Part shown: piece after piece, positions 15,269-23,298 of the stretch
Layout of the letters: each line of letters opens with the position of its first letter
Position numbering within the stretch: position 1 is the stretch's first letter
Origin: an uncultured Gemmiger sp.
GTDB lineage: Bacteria; Bacillota; Clostridia; Oscillospirales; Ruminococcaceae
Length of the DNA stretch: 64,000 bases
Reading direction: 5' to 3'
NCBI GenBank assembly: GCA_944388145.1
Contig: CALXHQ010000005.1
Span: 1 to 64,000 of the forward strand
Program-made: the position numbers and the translations under genes
The notes under the pieces: generated by a model
Seen by the model: the letters and a program-made list of their open reading frames with translations, nothing else
Told to the model about the DNA's origin: nothing
Databases searched by the model: none

Positions 15269-16297
15269 TCAAGTAGACTCTCGCACCAGAAGGTCTACAT
15301 CCATCAAGATCTGCTGGTTGGCCACCTGTACGCCCGCAACCATATCCAGCAGGATCTCTGTTGCATAGGCACCCATCTGGCTGCCCCGCTGGCGCACGGT
15401 GGTCAGAGACGGTTCACACATCTGTGCAATATAGGTATCATCAAATCCCACGACCGCGATATCCTCCGGCACTTGCAGATTCGCGCGATGGATCGCACGG
15501 ACTGAGGCCACCGCCATTACGTCAGACACGGCAAAGATCGCGTCTGGTCGCTCCGGCAGGCTGAGCAGCCGACTTGCAGAGGAAAGTGCCAGATCAAACT
15601 CGCTGACCGGCTGATGGATCACCAAGCTGTCATCCCGCTCGATGCCCGCCCCCTGCAGGGCGTCAAAATACCCGCGCTCCCGCTCCACTGCGTACTTATA
15701 CTGCAATGGGCCGTTCAGCAGCGCAATGCGGCGGCGGCCTTTTTCCAAAAGCAGCTGCATAACCGATTTTGCGGCTCCATAATCGTCGATGGAAACATAC
15801 GGCAGGCCGCACTCTTTTTCAAACTCGGCACACTGCACAACCGGCACGTAACGGTTCAGCTCCTCCAAGTCCTTCGGTGTCGAGATTTTTCCCAGAGTCA
15901 GGACACCGCAGGCATGGATGGCTTCTACCAGTTCCCGTAGTTCCTCCAGGCTGTACCGTGCCACCTTGGCTCGATACAACACTGTCTCATAACCGCGAAA
16001 ATCTGCTTTGGAGATGATGCCATCCAGAACGTCCGCATAAAACGGGTTGCGCAGTTCCGGCAAAATTGCCAGGATTGTGTGGCTTGGCTTGGACTGGGCT
16101 TCGGTTTCGTCCGGGGCGCTTGCGGACAGCACCATAGAGGGTGCAGCCGCGCCGTAGCCAACCTCGCCAAATGCCTGTTGAACCCGCAAGCGAGTCCCAT
16201 TTTTGACCGCCTGCGGATTGTTTAACACCCGTGAAACAGTGGCAATGGAAACGTTTGCTGCCTTGGCGACATCCTGAATTGTCACTTTTTTGGCCAT
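15269..16297 (-). CDS. LacI/GalR-family transcriptional regulator
   Basis: A 342-residue regulator. The N-terminal LacI HTH and hinge (VTIQDVAKAANVSIATVSRVLNN) covers residues 4-60. A periplasmic-binding-protein-like effector domain (about 70-340) has ILPELRNPFYADVLDGI, the dimer-region PDAIFAVSDVMAVASVRAI and VGFDDTYIAQMCEPSLTTVRQ. A linker of about 25 residues between them is longer than usual. AAAGGTG precedes the ATG. It stands between the two divergent arms of the catabolic locus, and a shared AT-rich site is found at both promoters, so it probably represses both until a sugar-like inducer appears. It has its own terminator. Confidence 0.95.
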   Translation of the reverse strand: MAKKVTIQDVAKAANVSIATVSRVLNNPQAVKNGTRLRVQQAFGEVGYGAAAPSMVLSASAPDETEAQSKPSHTILAILPELRNPFYADVLDGIISKADFRGYETVLYRAKVARYSLEELRELVEAIHACGVLTLGKISTPKDLEELNRYVPVVQCAEFEKECGLPYVSIDDYGAAKSVMQLLLEKGRRRIALLNGPLQYKYAVERERGYFDALQGAGIERDDSLVIHQPVSEFDLALSSASRLLSLPERPDAIFAVSDVMAVASVRAIHRANLQVPEDIAVVGFDDTYIAQMCEPSLTTVRQRGSQMGAYATEILLDMVAGVQVANQQILMDVDLLVREST

Positions 16298-16692
16298 TGT
16301 TTACACACCTTTTCGCAATAAATCTATTTTCTGTATCTGATTCAGTTGTTTTGACATTGGACAACACAAACGGACAATGGCTCCTTTTTGAGGTGCCCCG
16401 GCGCAGAGTACGGGCGGGAATATTTTATCTGCCTGCTCCTGCCGTCCCAGAAAATTTACATGCTTCAGGCACGGCCTGTTCCGGTTGCATACAGTCCCGT
16501 CAACGCAGTAACGACCTTCACTGTATCCATATTATACCATCTCATAAGATCCGGCGCAAGACACTTATGAAAATATTTTTCATTTTTATGTTCCGCATTT
16601 TCGGGTTATCGGAGGGCATCCTGTTGTATTTCCGTTGAAACGGTGGATGCCTGTTGTCATTTTGACGATTTTTTTTGGCATTCTATGTAAAA

Positions 16693-16714
16693 TGTGACAA
16701 TTATTTTCTGTAAA
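16693..16714. promoter_or_regulatory. Operator-like site upstream of the OYE operon
   Basis: The site shares the 10-base core AATTATTTTC, and a flanking TGT, with the perfect palindrome at 14964-14987. It lies just upstream of the -35 box. It is consistent with control of both arms by one LacI-family protein. Confidence 0.45.
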
Positions 16715-16726
16715 ACAAATCATCTA

Positions 16727-16755
16727 TTGAAAATTTTGATGTGCTCGTGTATACT
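16727..16755 (+). promoter_or_regulatory. Promoter of the OYE-S10 operon
   Basis: TTGAAA (16727-16732) and TATACT (16750-16755) with a 17-base spacer, about 90 bases before the first gene. Confidence 0.75.
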
Positions 16756-16844
16756 TTCACTCAGACAAGCGGTCAATCTTGCTGCATTTTTCATTTCAAA
16801 ATGTGAAAAGAGTTAGACGGATTGCCGAACAGGAGGAGGTTTCT

Positions 16845-17969
16845 ATGTACGACGCACTGTTTTCCCCTTTGCAGATTGGCAACCATACTGTGCGCAACCG
16901 GTTCTGCTTTCCCTCGGTGGGGTTGCCCTTTGACGCCGACCCGCGCACAGGCGGACCGCTGGAAAATCGCCTTCAACAGTATGAAGCAGTGGCTGCGGGC
17001 GGCACCGGGCTGATCGTGGTGGGCATCACCGCCGTGCAAAAGAATGCCCGCCTGCGCACCGGCGAGTTTGGCCTGTGGACAGACCGCCAGATTGATCTGT
17101 TCCGCCCGCTGACCGAGGCCATCCACCGGCACGGAGCGCTGACCACTGTACAGCTGCACCACGCCGGAGCGCGGGTCATGCCGGAGGTTTGCAGGGAACG
17201 GGTCGCCCCCTCCCCCATCCCGGGCTATGGCGCCCGGGCCATGACGTTGGCGGAGGTACAACGGCTGCGCGACGATTTCATCGCCGCCGCCCGCCGGGCA
17301 CAACTTGCCGGGTTTGACGGCATCGAATTGCACGCCGCACACGGTTACCTGCTCTCTCTGTTCGCCTCCCCGCGATACAACCACCGCGCTGACCGTTACG
17401 GCGGCAGCCTGGAAAATCGAGTTCGCCTGCAGACCGAGATTCTGCAGGGCGCGCGGCAGGTGTGTGGGCCTGACTTTATCCTGGCCAGCCGCATCGGCGG
17501 CAATGAGCCCACCTATGCCGAGGGGGTACAAATAGCCAAGCTGCTCGAACAGGTTGGCGCCGACTACATCAGCGTCTCCTTCGGTCTGGACGATCACTAT
17601 GATCTGGACACCCCTTATTGGCGGCCAACCCCCGCACCGGACTGGTTCGACGGCAACGCCGTGACCTACGGTGCCAGCGTGGTGCGGCAGTCCGTTCGCA
17701 TTCCGGTGGTGGCGGTGCGCAGTATCTGCACCGCCAAACGGGGCGAATGGCTGCTGGAAAACGGCCATGCCGATCTCATCGCCTACGCCCGCCCGATGCT
17801 GACCAACCCGGATTTCGTCAACCGTATCCGCAATGGCGTCCACCCCGCCACCGAATGTCTGAACTGCGGCGCCTGCCGGTGGTTCACCAATCCGGCGGCC
17901 TGCCCGATTGAAAGGAAGCACGGCCGGGACATCTACGCAGCGCTCCACACCGCGAGGGATGGGACGTAA
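16845..17969 (+). CDS. NADH:flavin oxidoreductase, Old Yellow Enzyme family
   Basis: A 374-residue FMN TIM barrel. It has the OYE opening LFSPLQIGNHTVRNRFCFPS, then TTVQLHHAGAR, the substrate-binding pair in GFDGIELHAAHGYLLSLF, and SPRYNHRADRYGGSLENR. A C-terminal Cys cluster, CLNCGACRWFTNPAAC, resembles the 4Fe-4S site of the larger 2,4-dienoyl-CoA reductase type, but the FAD/NAD domain of those enzymes is absent. AGGAGGAGG precedes the ATG at 16845. Such enzymes reduce activated C=C bonds, for example in enones. As first gene of the right-hand arm it may act on an enone produced from a keto-sugar or aglycone. The substrate is not known. Confidence 0.92.
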   Translation: MYDALFSPLQIGNHTVRNRFCFPSVGLPFDADPRTGGPLENRLQQYEAVAAGGTGLIVVGITAVQKNARLRTGEFGLWTDRQIDLFRPLTEAIHRHGALTTVQLHHAGARVMPEVCRERVAPSPIPGYGARAMTLAEVQRLRDDFIAAARRAQLAGFDGIELHAAHGYLLSLFASPRYNHRADRYGGSLENRVRLQTEILQGARQVCGPDFILASRIGGNEPTYAEGVQIAKLLEQVGADYISVSFGLDDHYDLDTPYWRPTPAPDWFDGNAVTYGASVVRQSVRIPVVAVRSICTAKRGEWLLENGHADLIAYARPMLTNPDFVNRIRNGVHPATECLNCGACRWFTNPAACPIERKHGRDIYAALHTARDGT

Positions 17970-18047
17970 CTTGACGGTTCCTTCACTTTGTTCATTATTC
18001 TACATAATAAACCGATAAACCGAAAAAGACAAAATGAGGTGTTATTT

Positions 18048-19187
18048 ATGAAGAAAACGATTCGTACCGGCATTATCGGCGCAGGCATGATGGGCCGCAC
18101 ACATACCGAGGCATTGCGCCGCATCCCCGGTGTGGAGGTTGTGGCTCTGGCCGATCGCAACGAGGCTCTAGCCAAGAAAACCTGTGAGGAACTGTACATT
18201 CCCGCCGCCTACGCCGATTACCGGGAAATGATGTCCAAAGAGCATCTGGATGTGGTTCACGTCTGCACCCCGAACTTTGTTCACTTCGAGGCCTGTAAGG
18301 CTGCCATTGAGGCCGGGGTCAACGTTTATTGCGAAAAGCCGCTGGCCAACACCGCCGCCGAAGCGGACGAGCTGACCGCTCTGGCCAAAGAGCACGGTGT
18401 GCTGTGTGCCGTCAACTTCAACTACCGGCACAACGCCATCGTACAGGAGATGCACGAGCGGGTCGCTGCCGGGGACTGGGGCCGCACTTTCCTGTTGCAC
18501 GGCACCTATTTGCAGGACTGGATGATGTATGACAGTGACTACAACTGGCGCTGCATCCCCGAGATGGGCGGCGCCAGCCGCACCGTGGCCGACGTCGGCT
18601 CTCACTGGTTCGACACCGTGCAGTTTATCACCGGCAAAAAAATTGTCCGGGTGTACGCCAAGCTCATGACAGTTCTGCCCCAGCGCAAAAAGTACACAAC
18701 TCAGGCTGCTACTTTCCAGAAGCAGAGCGGGGATGACTATACGTTGGTGGATATCAACACCGAGGATGCCGCCTTTATTCTGGTACAGTTTGAGGATGGC
18801 GTACTGGGCAACCTGGTGCTTTCCCAAGTATCAGCCGGGTACAAGAACGGCTTCACCATCGGCATCGACGGCAGCAGCTACTCGATGAGCTGGAATCAGG
18901 AAACCCCTGACCGGCTGTTCATCGGCAGCCGTGAGCAGGGCATGACCTGTGTACAGGCATCCGCCGATGCGCTGCACGGCACCGCACGCCGGTACGCCAC
19001 GCTGCCCGCCGGGCACGTGGTCGCCTGGAATGATGCACTGCGCAACGCCATCCAGAGTTTTTACGAGGAACTGTCCGGCGTACCGAACAACCGCTTCACT
19101 CGCTTCAGCGATGGCGCCCGCATCGTGCACATTGTTGAAGCCTGCCTGGCCAGCAACCAGAGCGGGCAGTGGGTGGATGTGCAGTAA
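18048..19187 (+). CDS. Gfo/Idh/MocA-family oxidoreductase, second paralogue
   Basis: A 379-residue NAD(P)-dependent dehydrogenase. The Rossmann part has IRTGIIGAGMMGRTHTEAL and CEKPLANTAAEADEL with the catalytic Lys. The second domain has MGGASRTVADVGSHWFDTVQF, giving the Asp and His pair. It is longer than the paralogue at 10854-11873 and only distantly related, so the two probably act on different intermediates. GAGGTG lies 7 bases before the ATG at 18048. It is 78 bases after the flavin reductase and is probably co-transcribed with it and with the desulfidase-family gene. The substrate is probably a sugar or glycoside. Confidence 0.92.
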   Translation: MKKTIRTGIIGAGMMGRTHTEALRRIPGVEVVALADRNEALAKKTCEELYIPAAYADYREMMSKEHLDVVHVCTPNFVHFEACKAAIEAGVNVYCEKPLANTAAEADELTALAKEHGVLCAVNFNYRHNAIVQEMHERVAAGDWGRTFLLHGTYLQDWMMYDSDYNWRCIPEMGGASRTVADVGSHWFDTVQFITGKKIVRVYAKLMTVLPQRKKYTTQAATFQKQSGDDYTLVDINTEDAAFILVQFEDGVLGNLVLSQVSAGYKNGFTIGIDGSSYSMSWNQETPDRLFIGSREQGMTCVQASADALHGTARRYATLPAGHVVAWNDALRNAIQSFYEELSGVPNNRFTRFSDGARIVHIVEACLASNQSGQWVDVQ

Positions 19188-19236
19188 AGTCCGAATTGCT
19201 TTGACCCCAAGTCGTTTCACACAGGAGGGTATCCAC

Positions 19237-20502
19237 GTGGACAAAAATCAATACCAAACCTACACAAACATCCTGAAACAGGAACTGATCCCTGCTTTCG
19301 GCTGTACCGAACCCATCGCCGTCGCGTTTGCCGCCGCCAAGGCGCGGGAGGTTCTCGGCAAAATGCCTGAGCATCTGGTCGTAAAATGCAGCGGCAACAT
19401 CATCAAAAACATCAAAGGTGTCATCGTTCCCGCCTCGGGCGGGCTGCGCGGTATCGCCATCAGCGCCCTTCTCGGCGCCGTGGGCGGTGATGCCTCCCGT
19501 GGGCTGGAGTGCCTGTCCGCTATCACCGACGCCCAGCGCGCCCAAGCCAGACAGTTGGAGACTGACGGCATCTGTGATGTGGAACTGCTGGAGGGGGTGC
19601 CGAATCTGGACATTATCATGGAAGTCCGGGCCAGTGATTCCACCGCTCTTGTGGAAGTGCGCAACGCGCACACCAACATTGCCCGCATCGAGAAGGACGG
19701 CAAGCTGATCTACCAGGGTGAGGGCCACCCCGTTGCCGAGGAGACCGACCTCTCCGCGCTGACCCTGGCAGATATTCTGACCTTTGCCGAGACCGTCCCG
19801 CTCGAGATGGTGCAGTCCATTCTGGAAAATCAACTTCAGTGCAATCTGGCCATCGCCGAGGAGGGTCTGAACGGGACCTGGGGTGCCAACGTCGGCAAGA
19901 CGCTGCTCAAACACCTTGGGGATTCCTGGCAGGTCAGAGCTGCCGCTTATGCCGCCGCGGGCAGCGACGCCCGCATGGCCGGATGCGAGATGCCGGTGGT
20001 CATCAACAGCGGCAGTGGAAACCAGGGCATGACGGCCTCGCTGCCGGTGTACATCTATGCGCAGCACATCGGCGCCGACCGCGAAAAGCTGATCCGGGCG
20101 CTGACGCTCAGCAACCTCGTTGCCTTGTACCAGAAGAACCAACTGGGCAAGCTCAGTGCCTACTGCGGCGCGGTCAGCGCGGCCACCGGCAGCGGCGCGG
20201 CCATCGCCTGGCTGTCCGGCGGCGATGAAGTCTGTATCGAGCGCGCCATCACCAACACCATCGCCGATGTCAGCGGCATTGTCTGCGACGGCGCCAAGAG
20301 CAGCTGCGCCGCCAAGATCGCCAGCAGCGTGTTCAGCGCCATCATGGGGTACTACATGGCGGCCGACGGAAACGTGTTCCAGCCCGGCGAAGGCCTGGTC
20401 GGGGAGACGCTTGCCGATACGGTCAACTCCTACACCCGTATGGGCCGCGTGGGTATGGCCTCGACCGATATTGCCATTCTGAACATGATGATCGGCAAGT
20501 GA
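19237..20502 (+). CDS. L-cysteine desulfidase / serine dehydratase-alpha-like protein (UPF0597, CyuA family)
   Basis: A 421-residue protein of the UPF0597 family, which includes iron-sulfur cysteine desulfidases (CyuA/YhaM). Visible family marks are ELIPAFGCTEPIAVAFAAA, the CSGNIIKNIKGVIVPASGG loop, the Gly-rich NSGSGNQGMTASLPV and late Cys residues in DVSGIVCDGAKSSCAAKI. These cysteines are suited to hold a 4Fe-4S cluster. The GTG at 19237 has AGGAGGG 8 bases upstream. It would release sulfide, ammonia and pyruvate from cysteine or a related beta-substituted amino acid. Next to a peptidase gene and an Opp transporter, it could process a peptide- or cysteine-derived part of the substrate; this link is inference. 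Confidence 0.88.
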   Translation: MDKNQYQTYTNILKQELIPAFGCTEPIAVAFAAAKAREVLGKMPEHLVVKCSGNIIKNIKGVIVPASGGLRGIAISALLGAVGGDASRGLECLSAITDAQRAQARQLETDGICDVELLEGVPNLDIIMEVRASDSTALVEVRNAHTNIARIEKDGKLIYQGEGHPVAEETDLSALTLADILTFAETVPLEMVQSILENQLQCNLAIAEEGLNGTWGANVGKTLLKHLGDSWQVRAAAYAAAGSDARMAGCEMPVVINSGSGNQGMTASLPVYIYAQHIGADREKLIRALTLSNLVALYQKNQLGKLSAYCGAVSAATGSGAAIAWLSGGDEVCIERAITNTIADVSGIVCDGAKSSCAAKIASSVFSAIMGYYMAADGNVFQPGEGLVGETLADTVNSYTRMGRVGMASTDIAILNMMIGK

Positions 20503-20533
20503 TGATGGCGGGCTCCCCGCCAGGAGGTACCTT

Positions 20534-22012
20534 ATGTATAACACCGACGCCTTCTCCCCTGCCTGCTTCCATGGAGGCGGCAGCCTGCGGCTCCATGGGC
20601 AGGAGATCACCTATGAGACTGTCTGTGAGGACAACGTCTTCTACGACGAAACCGGCAAACCGCTGGCCACCATCTTTTCCTATTCCTATTTTCGCACCAA
20701 TGTCAAAAACCGTTCGAGCCGCCCGGTTCTGTTTTGCTTCAACGGTGGGCCCGGGGCGTCCTCCTCGTCGGTGCACGCCGGTTGTTTCGGCGCACTGCGG
20801 GTCAAATACCCAGCAGACCCGACTGCAGAAACTGCCCTGCCGCCCTACGAGGTCATTGATAACCCTGACTGTCTGCTGGATGTGGCCGACCTTGTCATGG
20901 TGGACCCCACCGGAACCGGCTATGGTCTGCTGCTGGATGAGGCCGCCGATAAGCGCTTTTACGGCATCGACGAGGACGCCGAAGCGTTGTTGATGTTCAT
21001 TCGGCGCTGGCTGTCCCGCTACGGGCGTTGGAGCAGCCCCAAATACCTTGTGGGCGAAAGCTACGGCTGCACCCGCGCCGCCACGGCTGCGGGTATCGGC
21101 ATGACCGGCGGAGCGACCCGCAGCTACAACATGGCTTTTGACGGGGTCATCCTGCTGGGCAACACCGTCACGGTGGCCAAATACTTCAACCGCGGCGCAC
21201 CGGTGGAACCGGCAGTGGAAGCCCTGCCCACCATGGCGGCGATCCACTGGTACCACAACCGCCCCACCGATCAGCCGCTGGAGGAGTTTGTCAAGGAGGC
21301 AGCGGTCTTTGCCGCCCGAGAGTATCTGCCCGCCCTGTTCCGGGGCGAGGGGCTGACCGGTCCGGAACGCAACCACCTCAAACAGAAGCTGATGGCCTAC
21401 ACCGGCGTGTCGGAGGAATATCTTGAAGCCCGCGATTTGCGGCTGGAACGCTGGTCCTTCTGCCACGAAGTGCTGCGGAAAAAGCAAGAAGTCGTCTCTC
21501 TGATGGACGGCCGCTTCACCAGGCCGGCCCTTCGCCCTCTTTATCGCGAAGGCACGCCCGGATTCGCCACCGACGCCACCTCGGAGCGATATTCTCCCTT
21601 CTTCCAGAGTGCCCTGCTGGGTGAGATGTCTGATCGGCTGGGCATCCGAAACTTTGACCGCAGTTTTGTCCCTTCCTGCGACTTCGGTACCGAGCTTGTT
21701 CCCGGCTCCCGCTGGGACTTTGAAAGTGCGCAGCAGCTTTCCGGTGAGCGATTGTCCATCGCCATGCAGAGCAACCGCCGGATGCGCACCTTCTTCGCCA
21801 ATGGCTGGTATGACCTGGTCACCCAAACCGGCATCGTCTGGCATACCATGACCCACATGCACCTGCCTGCCGACCGCACCTTTATGAAAGGGTATCCCTC
21901 TGGCCATATGATCTTCATTGGCGAGGACAACGTCCGCCAGCTCAGTGAGGACATCCGCTGCTTTGTCTGCGGCCAGACGCCCGCGGGCACAATGTCTGCC
22001 CCCTCTTTCTGA
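20534..22012 (+). CDS. Serine carboxypeptidase-like protein (peptidase S10 family)
   Basis: A 492-residue alpha/beta-hydrolase of the S10 type. It shows the oxyanion motif CFNGGPGASSSS, VDPTGTGYGLL, the nucleophile Ser in YLVGESYGCTRAA (near residue 178), the Asp in NGWYDLVTQTG and the His in YPSGHMIF. The S10 triad is therefore complete. There is no signal peptide, so it should be cytoplasmic, unlike most S10 enzymes. An AGGAGG site precedes the ATG, and a strong terminator follows, so it closes the right-hand arm. S10-related proteins may be carboxypeptidases or acyltransferases. With Opp-type import nearby, trimming of an imported acylated or peptidic compound is plausible. Confidence 0.88.
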   Translation: MYNTDAFSPACFHGGGSLRLHGQEITYETVCEDNVFYDETGKPLATIFSYSYFRTNVKNRSSRPVLFCFNGGPGASSSSVHAGCFGALRVKYPADPTAETALPPYEVIDNPDCLLDVADLVMVDPTGTGYGLLLDEAADKRFYGIDEDAEALLMFIRRWLSRYGRWSSPKYLVGESYGCTRAATAAGIGMTGGATRSYNMAFDGVILLGNTVTVAKYFNRGAPVEPAVEALPTMAAIHWYHNRPTDQPLEEFVKEAAVFAAREYLPALFRGEGLTGPERNHLKQKLMAYTGVSEEYLEARDLRLERWSFCHEVLRKKQEVVSLMDGRFTRPALRPLYREGTPGFATDATSERYSPFFQSALLGEMSDRLGIRNFDRSFVPSCDFGTELVPGSRWDFESAQQLSGERLSIAMQSNRRMRTFFANGWYDLVTQTGIVWHTMTHMHLPADRTFMKGYPSGHMIFIGEDNVRQLSEDIRCFVCGQTPAGTMSAPSF

Positions 22013-22042
22013 TATTGCTTTTTCTCCTTTCTCTCCCCTCGA

Positions 22043-22074
22043 GACCCGCCGCGGATATGGTTTTGCGGCGGGTC
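22043..22074 (+). terminator. Terminator after the S10 gene
   Basis: GACCCGCCGC and GCGGCGGGTC form a perfect 10-base stem with a 12-base loop, followed by TTTTGT. Confidence 0.85.
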
Positions 22075-22366
22075 TTTTGTGCTGTCAGAAGTTTGTCGTT
22101 TTTGTTGTGTTCCGCCCACTCCTCCACTGTTAACCGCACTCACGAATTTTCCGTTCATTCACTTTTTTCGCTTGCCCAGACTGAATATTTGTGAGGGGCT
22201 TCCCTTATCACACAAACAGCAAAGGCGGAACTCTTCGTGATGCACACCTTGACAGTACCGGCGGATGTACTTACACAAATGTCACATTTCCAACAAACAG
22301 GAGGCAGAAAGGAGCGCACCTGCCGGTTTTATGATTGTTTGGCGCCAACAGACAGGGTGGGAGGAT
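22075..22366. other. Non-coding gap before the Rrf2 gene
   Basis: About 290 bases between the S10 terminator and the end of the convergent Rrf2 gene. No coding or structured feature can be supported. Confidence 0.5.
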
Positions 22367-22792
22367 CTACCTGCTGTGATACTCCTTCAAAATATCCCGC
22401 AGGTTGATTTCTTCCAGGCTGCGCCGCAGGTCCCGCCGGATCTTCTGGTAGGTTTGATCCAGTACGGCATGGATGCTGCGGCCGACCGGGCACTCCTGCG
22501 ACGGATTTTGGTGAATCCCGATCATCTTATCCAGAAAATCAGGCTCGAGGGCCTGGCAGATGCGGAAAACGGTGATCTCCTGCGGCGGGCAATGCAGTGT
22601 TGCCCCGCCATGGCCGCTTTTTACCAGAAGGACGCCGTCCTTCTTCAGCACGCTGAGGATGGTGCGGATGGTCACCGCGTTGACACCGGTGGAGCGGGAC
22701 AGCAGATCGCTGGTGACGCGGACGGTCTGCCCGTACTCCGCGATAAAGATCAGGCAATGAATGGCAACGGAGCACTTGGTACTGATATGCAT
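22367..22792 (-). CDS. Rrf2-family transcriptional regulator
   Basis: A 141-residue winged-helix regulator. It starts MHISTKCSVAIHCLIFIAEY and has VTSDLLSRSTGVNAVTIRTILSVLKKDGVLLVKSGHGGA, the classic Rrf2 recognition region. The later Cys residues (CQALEP and ECPVGRSIHAVLDQ) are in the area where IscR/NsrR relatives bind a cluster. The usual set of three close cysteines is not obvious, so it may be of the cluster-free type, like CymR or YwnA. AAAGGAAG precedes the ATG. It is divergent from a strong promoter that has a palindrome at its start point and that leads to the HdeD-like gene. Confidence 0.92.
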   Translation of the reverse strand: MHISTKCSVAIHCLIFIAEYGQTVRVTSDLLSRSTGVNAVTIRTILSVLKKDGVLLVKSGHGGATLHCPPQEITVFRICQALEPDFLDKMIGIHQNPSQECPVGRSIHAVLDQTYQKIRRDLRRSLEEINLRDILKEYHSR

Positions 22793-22863
22793 GATGCGCT
22801 TCCTTTGATTACAATTACAGCGATTTATTCTTATTATATTTCATTTTTGTCCCGATGTAAATA

Positions 22864-22891
22864 TTGACATTACAAGAGAAAATGGTATAAT
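22864..22891 (+). promoter_or_regulatory. Strong promoter divergent from the Rrf2 gene
   Basis: Consensus TTGACA (22864-22869) and TATAAT (22886-22891) are 16 bases apart. The start point is expected near 22898. Confidence 0.85.
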
Positions 22892-22894
22892 TAT

Positions 22895-22917
22895 GATGTA
22901 ATGTTAAACATTACATC
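22895..22917. promoter_or_regulatory. Palindrome at the transcription start, candidate Rrf2 operator
   Basis: GATGTAATG-TTAAA-CATTACATC has perfect 9-base arms over the expected start point, and a further CATTACA half-site lies between the -35 and -10 boxes (22868-22874). The divergent Rrf2 protein is the likely binder. Confidence 0.6.
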
Positions 22918-23145
22918 ACGCGGTGGCAAGCCCCGCGATCTCGGGTTATGAATCGAACCGCTGTTTTGCAGCCTGCGGCGAACCCGCCGCTTTTTGGAAT
23001 CCGTGAAGGATAACAAGGAAGCGGTACGGGTGACGAGACAGGGGCCGGTGTTGCCTTGAGTATAGAGCGCTCTTTCAAAAAAAGCGGGGGCGGCGATTCG
23101 TTTCAGGATGCCCGGATGGTTTGGATACTGTCCGGGCATTTTCTG
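22898..23145 (+). ncRNA. Candidate structured leader or small RNA
   Basis: A consensus promoter drives about 210 bases of GC-rich, non-coding sequence that ends in a hairpin, ATGCCCGGA/TCCGGGCAT (23108-23139), followed by ATTTTCTG. The next gene starts only at 23299. The region has several complementary tracts, for example CGCGG and CCGCG at 22918-22938. It may be a terminated leader controlling the HdeD-like gene or an independent small RNA. No known RNA family is recognised with confidence. Confidence 0.4.
23108..23139 (+). terminator. Hairpin terminating the leader transcript
   Basis: ATGCCCGGA and TCCGGGCAT are perfectly complementary around a 14-base loop. The T-run behind it is short (ATTTTCTG), so read-through into the HdeD-like gene is likely at some level. 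Confidence 0.55.
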
Positions 23146-23298
23146 TTTGCTGATTCACGGCGGGCCGGCAACGGCGCGCCGGGTCAGGGGTGTATCTGAT
23201 AAATCAAAAACGCTGAGGATTTTTCAGATCCACCCGAGGATCATTTCGGCATGGCAGGGTTCGTCAAGCTCTGCCGGATAGAGGAAAGGATGGTATGT

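Larger units (their letters stand above)
16298..16844. other. Divergent regulatory gap between the LacI gene and OYE gene
   Basis: No gene is seen in this 547-base gap. It holds the plus-strand promoter at 16727-16755, an operator-like site at 16693-16714 and a weak dyad, GTTGT-N11-ACAAC (16345-16365), that may serve the regulator gene. Confidence 0.6.

Noticed and set aside
15269-16297. Regulator as part of the OYE operon only
   Set aside because: It is transcribed in the direction of the UroD operon, ends in its own terminator, and candidate sites are found at both arms.
22898-23145. Identification of the leader as 6S RNA
   Set aside because: Size and promoter are suitable and a short GCAGCCTGCGGCG tract recalls the 6S 3' part, but the closing stem and central bubble could not be established by eye.
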